Origin: Nannocystis punicea
GTDB lineage: Bacteria > Myxococcota_A > Polyangia > Nannocystales > Nannocystaceae
DNA length: 64,000 nt
Assembly: GCF_026965555.1 (NCBI RefSeq)
Contig: NZ_CP114040.1
Location: forward strand, 10,990,001 to 11,054,000
Reading direction: 5' to 3'
Shown here: piece by piece, positions 17,405 to 27,518 of the stretch
Numbering within the stretch: the first letter of the stretch is position 1
Layout of the letters: each line of letters starts with the position of its first letter
Made by a program: the position numbers and the translations under genes
The notes under the pieces: generated by a model
Databases searched by the model: none
The model's input: the letters and a program-made list of their open reading frames with translations, nothing else
Told to the model about the DNA's origin: nothing

Positions 17405-18016
17405 TCAGCGGGCGAGCACCGACAGGCCGACGTCGAGCATCTGCCGCAGCGCCGCGCGCGAGGCCCCCGAGCGGCTCATGACGCCGAGCCCGTAGAGCGT
17501 GTTGACCAGGTGCCGCGCCAGCCCCCGCGGCTCGCTGCCGGCCGGGAGCTCGCCGGCCTCGTGGGCGCGGGCGAGGGCGGCGTGCAGCGCGTCCTCGACG
17601 CGCACGAAGTAGGCGCGCACGACCCCCTGGATCTCCGGGTCCGCCGGGCCGACCTCGATCGCAGTGTTCGCCATCAGGCACGAGCCGCGATCGCGGTCGA
17701 GCACCACCTCGGCGAGGAACAGCTCGAAGAACCCGCGGATCGCCACCAGCGCCGTCAGCGGCCGCTCGATCGGCCGGCTCCAGTTGGTGCGCGTCAGCGT
17801 GTCGAGCATGCCCTCGACCGCCAGCGCCTCATAGCGGGCCAGCACCTTCAAAAAGAGCGAGCGCTTGTCGCCGAACGTGTCGTAGAGGCTCTGCCGCGAG
17901 ATCTCCATGTGCTCGAGCAGGTCCCGCAACGAGGTGCCCTCGTAACCCCGGCGCCAAAACAGATCGAGCGCGCGGTCGAGCGCCTCTTCGGGTTCGAACT
18001 CCTTGATGCGCGGCAT
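17405..18016 (-). CDS. TetR/AcrR-family transcriptional regulator
   Basis: 203-residue DNA-binding repressor. The N-terminal helix-turn-helix is clear (ALDRALDLFWRRGYEGTSLRDLL..ISRQSLYDTFGDKRSLF, about 10-50) and is followed by an all-helical ligand-binding domain ending in a LmrA/YxaF-like pattern. Started at MPRIKEF; 22 upstream in-frame codons look like leader sequence. No target transporter or enzyme is adjacent on the same strand, and the effector is unknown. Confidence 0.9.
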   Translation of the reverse strand: MPRIKEFEPEEALDRALDLFWRRGYEGTSLRDLLEHMEISRQSLYDTFGDKRSLFLKVLARYEALAVEGMLDTLTRTNWSRPIERPLTALVAIRGFFELFLAEVVLDRDRGSCLMANTAIEVGPADPEIQGVVRAYFVRVEDALHAALARAHEAGELPAGSEPRGLARHLVNTLYGLGVMSRSGASRAALRQMLDVGLSVLAR

Positions 18017-18102
18017 CGCTTGTAAGTGCTGGTAGTAGGCCCGCGGACGGGGGCGCTCTTGAGCGTAGAAATTCTGGACCACCCAGTCAAGATAGTGGTA
18101 CC

Positions 18103-18115
18103 AGACCGGTCGGTC
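18103..18115. promoter_or_regulatory. Candidate TetR operator
   Basis: AGACCGGTCGGTC, containing the palindrome GACCGGTC, lies about 90 bases upstream of the tetR start in an AT-richer patch. Short GACC/GGTC palindromes are common operators for this family; autoregulation is inferred. Confidence 0.35.
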
Positions 18116-18195
18116 AAGAAAAATTGCGGCGCAGCCGGCCCTGCGCTCGCGCTCCCGAGGCGGTCAGGTGCCGATCTCGCGGGGCTCGGCGGAGC

Positions 18196-18256
18196 CATGT
18201 CCGAATGTACATGTTCCATTCAACATGCCCTGAGAAGCATGTTTCATCGAACATGT
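18196..18256. repeat. Cluster of three dispersed palindromes
   Basis: Three adjacent copies in the 330-bp gap between tetR and rtcA: CATGTCCGAATGTACATGT, ACATGTTCCATTCAACATG and GCATGTTTCATCGAACATGT. The second and third carry TT in place of CC with matching changes in the other arm, so pairing is kept while sequence drifts. Confidence 0.75.
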
Positions 18257-18343
18257 AAACGCGCAGCGACCGTCCCCGCGGGTCGTCGACCCGCCGGCGC
18301 ACAACCCGTCGCTCTCACCACCGTCGCTGCGCGACGGCCCTGT

Positions 18344-19381
18344 TCACCGCGGCGCGACGGACACCCGGCGCGTGCCGCCGGGCGCGTCGGTCACCTCGAA
18401 CTGGACCGGCAGGAAGCGACCGACGATCTCCATGTTGGTCATGGTGTGCTGGGTCAGCGCGTGCGAGCGGAAGCTGCCGCCGCCGGCGAGGGCCAGCGGG
18501 ATGAGCAGTTGGTCGGCGAGGTGGGGCCCGACGGGCGCGTCGGAGCCGAGGTGTTCGCCGAGCTCCTTGACCACGCGGGCGGCGACCTGCTCGGCGGAGA
18601 TCCGCTTCTCGCCGAAGGCGGAGAACAGCTCGCTGCCGTGCTCGAACTCGACGGACAGCAGCAGCGCGTTGCCGGGCCCGGCGCTCTCGACCTCGATCGC
18701 GCGCAGCTCGGAGCGCTCCCAGCCGAGCAGGTTCTGCACCGCACGCAGCTCGCGGTCGGCGATCGACTTCGGCAGGTTGGCGTAGATCGCCCGCGCCTGG
18801 CGGCGGACGATCTGGCCGCGGTCGTGCCACTGCAGCGGCTGCAGCGGCTCGCCGCCCGTGACCTTCGCCGTGAAGCGACCGCCGCCGGCCGGGTAGAAGC
18901 CGACGCGGTCGAGGTTCGCCTGCACCTGCGCGCCCATGCGGCGCAGCAGCGGCAGGAACACCTCGGCGATGAACTCGAACGGCGGCGCCATCGGGTTGTG
19001 CGTCCCGCCCTCGAAGCTGAGGGTCGACGTGCCCGGCGCGTGGAGCAGCGGCCAGATCACCGTCTGCAGCACCAGCGTCACGCTGCCGGCGCTGCCGACC
19101 GAGAACGAGTAGTCGCCGTGCTTGACCGGACCTGGCTGAAAGACCAGCTCTTGCGAGCCGAGCGCGTCGCCCTGGACCTTGGCCCCGCCGACGCCGGTGG
19201 CCGCGCGGACGGCCGTGAGGTGCTGGCGGAGCAGCCCCGGCTTGTGCCTGCGGGCCCGCAGCTTGACCAGGTGAAAGGGCCGCCCCGTGATGAGCGACAG
19301 GGCCAGCGAGGTGCGGAGGATCTGGCCTCCGCCCTCGCCTTCCGAGCCGTCGATCACGATCGCGTCCTTGGGCGCCTGCAT
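18344..19381 (-). CDS. rtcA: RNA 3'-terminal phosphate cyclase
   Basis: ATP-dependent enzyme that converts RNA 3'-phosphates to 2',3'-cyclic phosphates via an enzyme-AMP intermediate. 345 residues, the normal family length. The N-terminal signature IDGSEGEGGGQILRTSLALS and the stretch HKPGLLRQHLTAVRA are diagnostic. The catalytic His probably falls in FRSHALTQHTMTN near the C-terminus. It starts one base after the rtcB stop, so rtcB and rtcA form an operon read leftward. Function is secure; the cellular RNA substrate is unknown, as for most rtcA genes. Confidence 0.96.
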   Translation of the reverse strand: MQAPKDAIVIDGSEGEGGGQILRTSLALSLITGRPFHLVKLRARRHKPGLLRQHLTAVRAATGVGGAKVQGDALGSQELVFQPGPVKHGDYSFSVGSAGSVTLVLQTVIWPLLHAPGTSTLSFEGGTHNPMAPPFEFIAEVFLPLLRRMGAQVQANLDRVGFYPAGGGRFTAKVTGGEPLQPLQWHDRGQIVRRQARAIYANLPKSIADRELRAVQNLLGWERSELRAIEVESAGPGNALLLSVEFEHGSELFSAFGEKRISAEQVAARVVKELGEHLGSDAPVGPHLADQLLIPLALAGGGSFRSHALTQHTMTNMEIVGRFLPVQFEVTDAPGGTRRVSVAPR

Positions 19382-19382
19382 C

Positions 19383-20618
<1,236 letters not shown>

Positions 20619-20642
20619 CGGCGTTCTCCTGAAGCCCGGTAT

Positions 20643-20660
20643 CGCAGAGAACGTGCCTGG
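20643..20660 (-). promoter_or_regulatory. Candidate sigma54 promoter for rtcBA
   Basis: Minus-strand sequence AGGCACG-TTCT-CTGCG has the invariant GG and GC dinucleotides exactly ten bases apart. A start site near 20632 leaves a leader of about 14 bases that still holds AGGAG before the rtcB ATG. This agrees with control by the sigma54 activator RtcR encoded next door. Confidence 0.7.
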
Positions 20661-20740
20661 CGGCCGTGACTCAGGGAATAACGAGATAGTTTCAAGATCT
20701 TACCGAAGGGCACCGACCCTTGGCCAGCACAATTTTCTAT

Positions 20741-20768
20741 CCCAATCTATAATCTTTGATAGATTGGG
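20741..20768. promoter_or_regulatory. 28-bp palindrome between rtcR and rtcB, candidate RtcR site
   Basis: Perfect 10-bp arms CCCAATCTAT and ATAGATTGGG separated by eight AT-rich bases, ending six bases before the rtcR ATG and about 85 bases upstream of the rtcBA -24 box. Position and symmetry suit an upstream activator site for RtcR that could also autoregulate rtcR. The low GC of this patch contrasts with its surroundings. Confidence 0.6.
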
Positions 20769-20774
20769 CGCCGC

Positions 20775-22376
20775 ATGCGGAGGCCCACGGTCGTCCTGGG
20801 GATCCTCGGCTCCCAGATGGACATCGGCGGACGCAACCGCTGGGACCGCTGGCGGCCCACAGTCGACCTCTGCCGTCACGACGACCTCATCGTCGACCGG
20901 CTCGAGCTCATCCACGGCAGCGCCCACGCCGAGCTGGCCGAGGCCGTCACCGCGGACATCGCCCAGATCTCGCCGGAGACCCGGGTGCGCCTGCACCGCC
21001 TCGATTTCGCCGATCCGTGGGCCTTCGAGGAGGTGTACGCCGGCCTCCTCGACTTCGTCCGGGCCTACCCGTTCCGCCCGGACGACGAGGACTACCTGGT
21101 GCACATCACCACGGGTACGCACGTGCAGCAGATCTGCCTGTTCCTGCTGACCGAGTCGCGCTACCTGCCCGGTCGCCTGCTGCAGACGATCCCGCCGGCG
21201 CGCCGCGACCAGGGCGACCCCGGCGCCCACGCGATCATCGACCTCGACCTCGCCCGCTACGCCCCGATCGCCGAGCGCTTCGCCGAGGACGCCCGCGCCG
21301 GCGAGTCCTTCCTCAAGGCGGGGATCGCCACCCGCAACGCGGCCTTCAACGAGCTCATCGCCCAGATCGAGCAAGTCGCCGGGGTGACGCGCGCGCCGAT
21401 CTTGCTGACTGGCCCGACCGGCGCCGGCAAGACCCGCCTGGCCCGCAAGATCTTCGAGCTCAAGCAGAACCGCCACCAGATCCGCGGCACCTTCGTCGAG
21501 CTCAACTGCGCCACCCTGCGCGGTGACGCGGCGATGTCGGCGCTGTTCGGCCACGTCCGCGGCGCCTTCACCGGCGCCGTCCGCGACCGCGCCGGCGTGC
21601 TCAAGATGGCCGACGGCGGCCTCCTCTTCCTCGACGAGATCGGCGAGCTCGGCCTCGACGAGCAGGCGATGCTGCTGCGCGCGATCGAGGACCGCGTGTT
21701 CCTCCCGGTCGGCAGCGATCGCGAGATCCGCAGCGAGTTCCAGCTGGTCGCCGGCACCAACCGCGACCTGCGGGCCGACGTCACCACCGGCCGCTTTCGC
21801 GAGGACCTGCTGGCCCGCATCGACCTGTGGTCGTTCCGCTTGCCCGGCCTGCGCGAGCGTCGCGAGGACCTCGAGCCCAACCTCGACTACGAGCTCGAGC
21901 GCTGGTCACAGAGACATGGCCGAAAGGCCAGCTTCTACGGCCAGGCGCGCGCCGCCTTCCTGAAGTTCGCCACCGCCAGCGACGCGGCGTGGTCGGGCAA
22001 CTTCCGCGACCTCGCGGCGGCCGTCGAGCGCATGGCCACGCTCGCGCCGGGCGGGCGGATCTCCGTGCGCGAGGTCGAGGCGGAGCTCGCCCGCCTGCGC
22101 GCCGCCTGGTCGAGCACCCCGGTCAACGTCGGCGACGACCAGCTGACGCGCCTGCTCGGCAAGGAACGCCTGGCCGAGGTCGACCCGTTCGACCGCGTGC
22201 AGCTGGCCGAGGTGGTGCGCGTGTGCTCGGCCGCCCGCAACCTGTCCGACGCCGGCCGCACCCTGTTCGCCGCCTCGCGCCTGCGCAAGCGCTCGAGCAA
22301 CGACGCCGACCGCCTGCGCAAGTACCTGCAGCGCTTCGACCTCGAGTGGGCCGACATCCATCCTGAGGACGCCTAG
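20775..22376 (+). CDS. rtcR: Sigma54-dependent RNA-repair activator RtcR
   Basis: 533-residue transcription activator of rtcBA. An N-terminal CARF-like sensor (about 1-185, with VHITTGTHVQQI at 109-120) is thought to bind an RNA-derived ligand. The AAA+ domain follows: Walker A GPTGAGKT (213-220), sigma54-contact loop GAFTGA (263-268), Walker B LLFLDE (283-288) and the LARIDLW/ER region. A C-terminal DNA-binding region (about 480-533) ends the protein. It diverges from rtcB, with the palindrome and -24/-12 promoter between them. A possible family palindrome at 21905-21925 is translated near the end of the AAA+ domain. Confidence 0.95.
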   Translation: MRRPTVVLGILGSQMDIGGRNRWDRWRPTVDLCRHDDLIVDRLELIHGSAHAELAEAVTADIAQISPETRVRLHRLDFADPWAFEEVYAGLLDFVRAYPFRPDDEDYLVHITTGTHVQQICLFLLTESRYLPGRLLQTIPPARRDQGDPGAHAIIDLDLARYAPIAERFAEDARAGESFLKAGIATRNAAFNELIAQIEQVAGVTRAPILLTGPTGAGKTRLARKIFELKQNRHQIRGTFVELNCATLRGDAAMSALFGHVRGAFTGAVRDRAGVLKMADGGLLFLDEIGELGLDEQAMLLRAIEDRVFLPVGSDREIRSEFQLVAGTNRDLRADVTTGRFREDLLARIDLWSFRLPGLRERREDLEPNLDYELERWSQRHGRKASFYGQARAAFLKFATASDAAWSGNFRDLAAAVERMATLAPGGRISVREVEAELARLRAAWSSTPVNVGDDQLTRLLGKERLAEVDPFDRVQLAEVVRVCSAARNLSDAGRTLFAASRLRKRSSNDADRLRKYLQRFDLEWADIHPEDA

Positions 22377-22420
22377 CCCCGCCCGCTTGCCGCTCGCCCC
22401 GGCCGCGCTCCCCTGCTCGC

Positions 22421-22810
22421 ATGACCACGGAGCCCAAGCCCTCCCTGTACGAGCGCCTCGGCGGCGTCTACGCCATCGCCAGCGTCGTCGACGACTTCAT
22501 CGACCGCATCATGGTCGACTCGCGCCTCAACGCCAACCCGCGCGTCGACGCGGCGCACCACCGCGTCTCCCCACCCGGCTTCAAGTACCTGGTGACCGAG
22601 CTGGTCTGCGGGGCCACCGGCGGCCCGCAGCGTTACACGGGCCGGTCGATGCAAGAAACGCACGCGCACCTGGCGATCACCACCGCCGAGTGGGACGCGT
22701 TCGTCGACGACTTCCTCGCCACGCTCGACAAGTTCGGCGTCCACGGCTCCGAGCGCGAGGAGCTGCTGGCGATCCTCGGCAGCACCCGCGGCGACATCGT
22801 CGTCGGGTGA
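22421..22810 (+). CDS. Group I truncated hemoglobin
   Basis: 129-residue single-domain heme protein. SLYERLGG is the usual opening of group I truncated globins; GFKYLVTELVCGATGGPQRYTG followed by MQETHAHLAIT gives the FG loop and the likely proximal His (about residue 86). Such proteins bind O2 or NO and act in nitrosative or oxidative defence. It lies 44 bases after rtcR in the same direction, so co-transcription with rtcR is possible but functional linkage is speculative. Confidence 0.88.
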   Translation: MTTEPKPSLYERLGGVYAIASVVDDFIDRIMVDSRLNANPRVDAAHHRVSPPGFKYLVTELVCGATGGPQRYTGRSMQETHAHLAITTAEWDAFVDDFLATLDKFGVHGSEREELLAILGSTRGDIVVG

Positions 22811-22867
22811 GCGCCGATCTTCGTCGGCGACGCCCTCGTCGGCAGTCGGCGTCTCGTGCCCTCTATA

Positions 22868-22884
22868 ATGTCTCAAAGGACATG
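22868..22884. repeat. Dispersed palindrome after the globin gene
   Basis: ATGTCTCAAAGGACATG, with a degenerate second copy about 30 bases on (TTTCCTTGGAGACATA). Nothing else is recognised in 22811-23059. Confidence 0.6.
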
Positions 22885-23059
22885 CTCATAAGAACCTTTC
22901 CTTGGAGACATATCGTCGTCACGCGCCACTTCGGCCCGCGGCAAATGCTCGCTGCTCGGTCGGCTGCGCGCCTCCACTCGCCCGCGCAAACTCGCCCGCC
23001 TCGCCCGGTGTAAGCGCCCCGTTCCTGGCGCGTTCTGGTCGCGCAACCGGACGAACGCC

Positions 23060-23935
23060 ATGCCCCGCACCACCGTCGTCGCCTCGCTCTTCCTCGCCTC
23101 CGTCGCCGCCCTCGCCGCTTGCAGCAAGCACTCCGACGTCGCCCGCCTGAACGCCCCCGACGCGGCCGGCTACACCCCCGCGGAGGCCCCCCAGTTCCAA
23201 ATCACCGCCTCCACCGCCGACGCAGCCGGCCCGATGGCCCCGGGCGGCGGCGAGGCCAGCGTGAGCGGCGAGGTCGCCGAGCGCGAGCGGTCGCGCGGCC
23301 TCGGCACCGCCTACGGCGAGCAGCGTTCGAGCTCGGTGCGCGGCACCCAGTTCCAGCGCGCCGACGCCTACAACCCCGATCTGGTGCTCAGCATGCGCTA
23401 CAACGACGCTGCGGGGGTGCAGCAGATCGCCCAGCACAAGACCGGCTCGCCCTACATCCTCCCCGCGAGCCAGCAGAACGGCCCCGTCAGCCTCACCTTG
23501 CGCGACGAGTACGGCGCGCCGCTGTCGGCCGCGCAGGTCGGCGGCGACGTCTACGCGATCGGGGAGATCGGCGCGCGTTACAGCATCGGCGTCGAGAACC
23601 ACACCGCGCAGCGCCTCGAGGTCGTCGCTTCGGTCGACGGCCTCGACGTCCTCGACGGCGGCGAGGCCGACTTCCACAAGCGCGGCTACGTCGTCGCCCC
23701 GTACACCAGCTTCGCCATCGAAGGCTGGCGGACCTCCGACGACACCGTCGCCGCCTTCCGCTTCAGCGACACCGACAGCGGCTACGCCGCGCAGACGGGC
23801 AAGCCGCGCAACATCGGCGTCATCGGCGTCGCCTTCTTCCGCGAGGCCGGCCACGACGACCTGTTCCGCCGCGACACCGCCGACCCGTTCCCCAACCGCT
23901 ACGCGCCGCCGCCGCCGTCCCACCGCGGCTACTGA
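23060..23935 (+). CDS. Hypothetical lipoprotein
   Basis: 291 residues with lipobox LAAC (Cys21). After a disordered stretch to about 110, a beta-rich domain follows with RYSIGVENHTAQRLEVVASVD, DVLDG, RGYVVAPYTSFAIEGW and AAFRFS, a pattern I associate with an uncharacterised family found widely in Proteobacteria and myxobacteria. No enzymatic motif. Exported and probably surface- or periplasm-anchored. It ends 18 bases before a strong intrinsic terminator. Confidence 0.8.
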   Translation: MPRTTVVASLFLASVAALAACSKHSDVARLNAPDAAGYTPAEAPQFQITASTADAAGPMAPGGGEASVSGEVAERERSRGLGTAYGEQRSSSVRGTQFQRADAYNPDLVLSMRYNDAAGVQQIAQHKTGSPYILPASQQNGPVSLTLRDEYGAPLSAAQVGGDVYAIGEIGARYSIGVENHTAQRLEVVASVDGLDVLDGGEADFHKRGYVVAPYTSFAIEGWRTSDDTVAAFRFSDTDSGYAAQTGKPRNIGVIGVAFFREAGHDDLFRRDTADPFPNRYAPPPPSHRGY

Positions 23936-23953
23936 CTCCTCCGGGGTGCGACC

Positions 23954-23992
23954 TCGACGCGTGTCCACGAGGCGCGCGTCGATGTTTTTTTT
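23954..23992 (+). terminator. Intrinsic terminator with T-tract
   Basis: Perfect 8-bp stem TCGACGCG / CGCGTCGA with a 13-base loop, then TG and eight T residues, just after the lipoprotein stop. One of two textbook T-tract terminators seen in the window. Confidence 0.88.
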
Positions 23993-24050
23993 CTCCGCGC
24001 TGTAACAGCGACGCGAGCCCGGGGACTCAGGCAGCGAAGGACGCACGCTT

Positions 24051-24584
24051 ATGCTGATTCGCTCCCTGCCCCTCGTACTCCTCACTGCGCTCTCGCTTGG
24101 CCTCACCGGCTGTGACGACAGCTTGAACGGCTCCGTGTTCGATCGCGACGGCGACGGCATCGCGGACCCCGACGACAAGGATGACGACAACGACGGCGTC
24201 GACGACGACAAGGACGACGACGACGACGACGACGGCATCGACGACCACGACGACGACGACGACAAGGACGACGTCGACGACGACGGCATCGACGACCACG
24301 ACGACGACGACGACGACGCCCCGGACGAAGAGGACAACGACGACGCCGACGACGACGCCGACGATCCGGGCGACCAGGACGACGACGACAACGACGGCAC
24401 TCCCGACGCCGAGGATCCCGGCGACCAGGACGACGACGACGACGACGGCACCCCGGACCCCGAGGGCGAGGGCGAGGGCGAGGACGAGCCCGAGGACGAG
24501 GCTCCCCACCCCGAGGACCCCGAGGACGAGGCTCCCCACCCCGAAGAAGAGGGCGACACCGGCGAGAGCGAGGACACCCTCTGA
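24051..24584 (+). CDS. Aspartate-rich lipoprotein with TSP3-like repeats
   Basis: 177 residues. Lipobox LTGC (Cys21), then FDRDGDGIADPDDKDDDNDGVDDD: overlapping DxDxDG loops as in thrombospondin type 3 repeats, grading into nearly pure Asp with DDHDDDDD blocks and ending in a Glu/Pro-rich tail (DEPEDEAPHPED twice). Likely binds many calcium ions outside the cell; the function beyond that is unknown. The Asp tract is built from repeated GAC triplets, so its length may vary between strains. It sits between two terminators as an independent unit. Confidence 0.8.
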   Translation: MLIRSLPLVLLTALSLGLTGCDDSLNGSVFDRDGDGIADPDDKDDDNDGVDDDKDDDDDDDGIDDHDDDDDKDDVDDDGIDDHDDDDDDAPDEEDNDDADDDADDPGDQDDDDNDGTPDAEDPGDQDDDDDDGTPDPEGEGEGEDEPEDEAPHPEDPEDEAPHPEEEGDTGESEDTL

Positions 24585-24620
24585 TCGCTCAGCGAGCGAG
24601 CGGTGCACTCCTGACGCAAC

Positions 24621-24653
24621 AGCGCCGACCGGTTCGACGAACCGGCCGGCGCT
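24621..24653. terminator. Bidirectional terminator hairpin
   Basis: A 16-bp stem with one mismatch (AGCGCCGACCGGTTCG pairing with CGAACCGGCCGGCGCT) and a tiny loop, between the convergent ends of the Asp-rich gene and the EF-Tu gene. A short CTTGATT follows on the plus strand. Confidence 0.8.
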
Positions 24654-24669
24654 CTTGATTCCGATCAAT

Positions 24670-25818
<1,149 letters not shown>

Positions 25819-25903
25819 GACATACTCACATCTTCTCCTGGTCCTTCCCAGGCATTACACAATGAGATCCCCTCGGGACTTTCACCCGATGGTCTCGTCA
25901 GGC

Positions 25904-25941
25904 CAATGCATCGCATGTCCCTTCGGACATGCGGTGCATTG
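25904..25941. repeat. Long dispersed palindrome upstream of tuf
   Basis: The core CGCATGTCC-CTTC-GGACATGCG is extended outward so that 17-bp arms pair with a single T/G mismatch. It lies about 85 bases before the EF-Tu start, in the 470-bp gene-free stretch 25819-26290, and would form a strong hairpin in any long tuf leader. Confidence 0.8.
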
Positions 25942-26176
25942 AAAACAATGCGAGGCGCCCGCGCGTCACCGCCGATCGCCTGCGCGATCGCGGCCGCGTG
26001 CGGCGCCGGCGCTCAGGCGCCGAAAGCCTCGCAGACCGGGTCTGCCACCCGGTCAGAGCACGTCCTGCAGCTCGCCCGGAGCCGCCGCCTCAGGCGCACA
26101 ACAAGTCCAGGAGCTGCGGCTGCGAGAGCGCGAGCTGCGACTGGAGCGTGATGGTGGCGCGAAGCATGACGGACGG

Positions 26177-26205
26177 GGAATACCACGACCCCGTCGCCTC
26201 GTCAA
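26177..26205 (-). promoter_or_regulatory. Candidate sigma70-type promoter reading toward tuf
   Basis: Minus-strand TTGACG and TATTCC separated by 17 bases. If used, it gives tuf a leader of about 350 bases containing the long hairpin. The -10 match is weak. Confidence 0.3.
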
Positions 26206-26290
26206 CTATCATCATTTCTTGAATCCGACGACCGCGCCGCCGGGCCGTCGAGCGCGATTGTCGACACCGGCGGGCGCGCCGGTGCTCGGC

Positions 26291-27346
26291 TCAGAAGCGC
26301 ATGCCGCCGCCGAACATCACCCCGCCGGTGAAGGTCGGCGCCGCGCCGAAGTTGACGCCGTGCTTGCGCAGCTTGGCCATGCCTGGCGACTCGCGGTGGA
26401 CGAACATCAGGGTGGTGAAGGCGATCGTCGAAGCCAGGGCGACGCCGCCGAGCACGAGCATGCCGGTGGTCGCCTTGGCCATGTTCTCGCCGCGGGTGCA
26501 CTGGTTGGCGACGGCGGCGTTGGTCACGCCGTCGCCGAGCGGCGCGCGGGCGTTCCTACAGATGTCCTCGCCCTCGCCGTAGGCGACGTTGTCGTCGGGG
26601 TTGTCGTTGTCGTACGAGTCCTCGGCCAGCTGCAGCATCTTCTTGAAGACCGGCCCGTTCGGCTTGCGCCACGCCATGAACAGGCCGATGCCCGCGCCGA
26701 ACGCCAGCACGGCGATGCTCGCCGACGCCGCCAGGCCGGCCTTCTTCCACTTCGGCTGGTCCTTGTAGCGGCCCCACACCAGCTTCGACTTGCCCGCCTC
26801 CGGCTCCGGCTGCGGCTCCGGCTCCGTCTGCGCGGGCTCCGGCTCCGCGACCTTCTCGGCCCCGAGCACGCGCCCGACCAGGTCCTTCGCGGTCGCGTTG
26901 ACCTGCCCGCCCTCGAGCGCCGACGCCGGGTACTCCGCGGTCACCGACTCCTTCACGCTCGCGCCGCCGACGTCGAGCAGGTTGAGCTGGACCACGTACC
27001 CGCCGCCGCTCTTCGCCAGCGACCCGTAGACCATGTTGTCGACGCCGAGCGTGCGCCCGCCCTCGGCCAGGCACTTCGGCGACGGCGGCTCGTCGCAGCC
27101 CATCGTCAGCTTGAGCTCCGACAGCGACATGTCGCGCCCGCCCCCGACCCCGCGCGCCGCGAACTCCGCCTGCAGCGCCTTCGTCAGCGCCGCCGCCTTG
27201 GCGGGATCGTCGCCCTCGAGCGTGAGGACCGAGCCCTTGCCCGCCACCGGCGCGGCGGCCGCGGTCGTGGGTAGGCTGAGCGACAGGGCGAGCGCCAGCG
27301 ACAGGGCGGTCGCGGGCTTGGACAGTCGGCGCGGGCGGGGCGACAT
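26291..27346 (-). CDS. Hypothetical exported membrane protein
   Basis: 351 residues with a clear signal peptide (ALSLALALSLSLPTTAAAA, about 14-32). Residues 35-165 look like a soluble alpha/beta domain similar to bacterial proteins that sum signals over a regulon (SVLTLEGDDPAKAAALTKALQAEF, DNMVYGSLAKSGGGYVVQLNLLD). A Pro/Glu-rich linker (about 168-190) is followed by two membrane spans (AGLAASASIAVLAFGAGIGLF and TTGMLVLGGVALASTIAFTTL) flanking a loop with two cysteines. The layout is common in myxobacterial proteins of unknown function. Divergent from the histidine kinase. Confidence 0.75.
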   Translation of the reverse strand: MSPRPRRLSKPATALSLALALSLSLPTTAAAAPVAGKGSVLTLEGDDPAKAAALTKALQAEFAARGVGGGRDMSLSELKLTMGCDEPPSPKCLAEGGRTLGVDNMVYGSLAKSGGGYVVQLNLLDVGGASVKESVTAEYPASALEGGQVNATAKDLVGRVLGAEKVAEPEPAQTEPEPQPEPEAGKSKLVWGRYKDQPKWKKAGLAASASIAVLAFGAGIGLFMAWRKPNGPVFKKMLQLAEDSYDNDNPDDNVAYGEGEDICRNARAPLGDGVTNAAVANQCTRGENMAKATTGMLVLGGVALASTIAFTTLMFVHRESPGMAKLRKHGVNFGAAPTFTGGVMFGGGMRF

Positions 27347-27518
27347 CGGGGCCCAAACGTCGCACGGGATGCGCCGACAGGGAAGAGGCCCGCGTCATCA
27401 GGCCTCCTGCGGCGACCCCGACCGCGCACCGGTTTTCCCACCGGATTTCCCACCGACCGGAGCCATACAGTCGCTTGCCGGTTTTGCCGGCCGCGCCGAC
27501 ACGGCATCATCGCCGCGC

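Noticed and set aside
18321..18337. Hairpin CCGTCG/CGACGG as rtcA terminator
   Set aside because: Only six pairs and no T-tract on the minus strand.
20721..20737. Plus-strand sigma54 promoter for rtcR (TTGGCCAGCACAATT)
   Set aside because: The GG is not followed by GC at ten bases; the match is poor compared with the minus-strand box.
26090..26167. 25-codon minus-strand frame (MLRATITLQSQLALSQPQ...) as a leader or RiPP precursor
   Set aside because: No ribosome site, no maturation genes nearby, and length compatible with chance.
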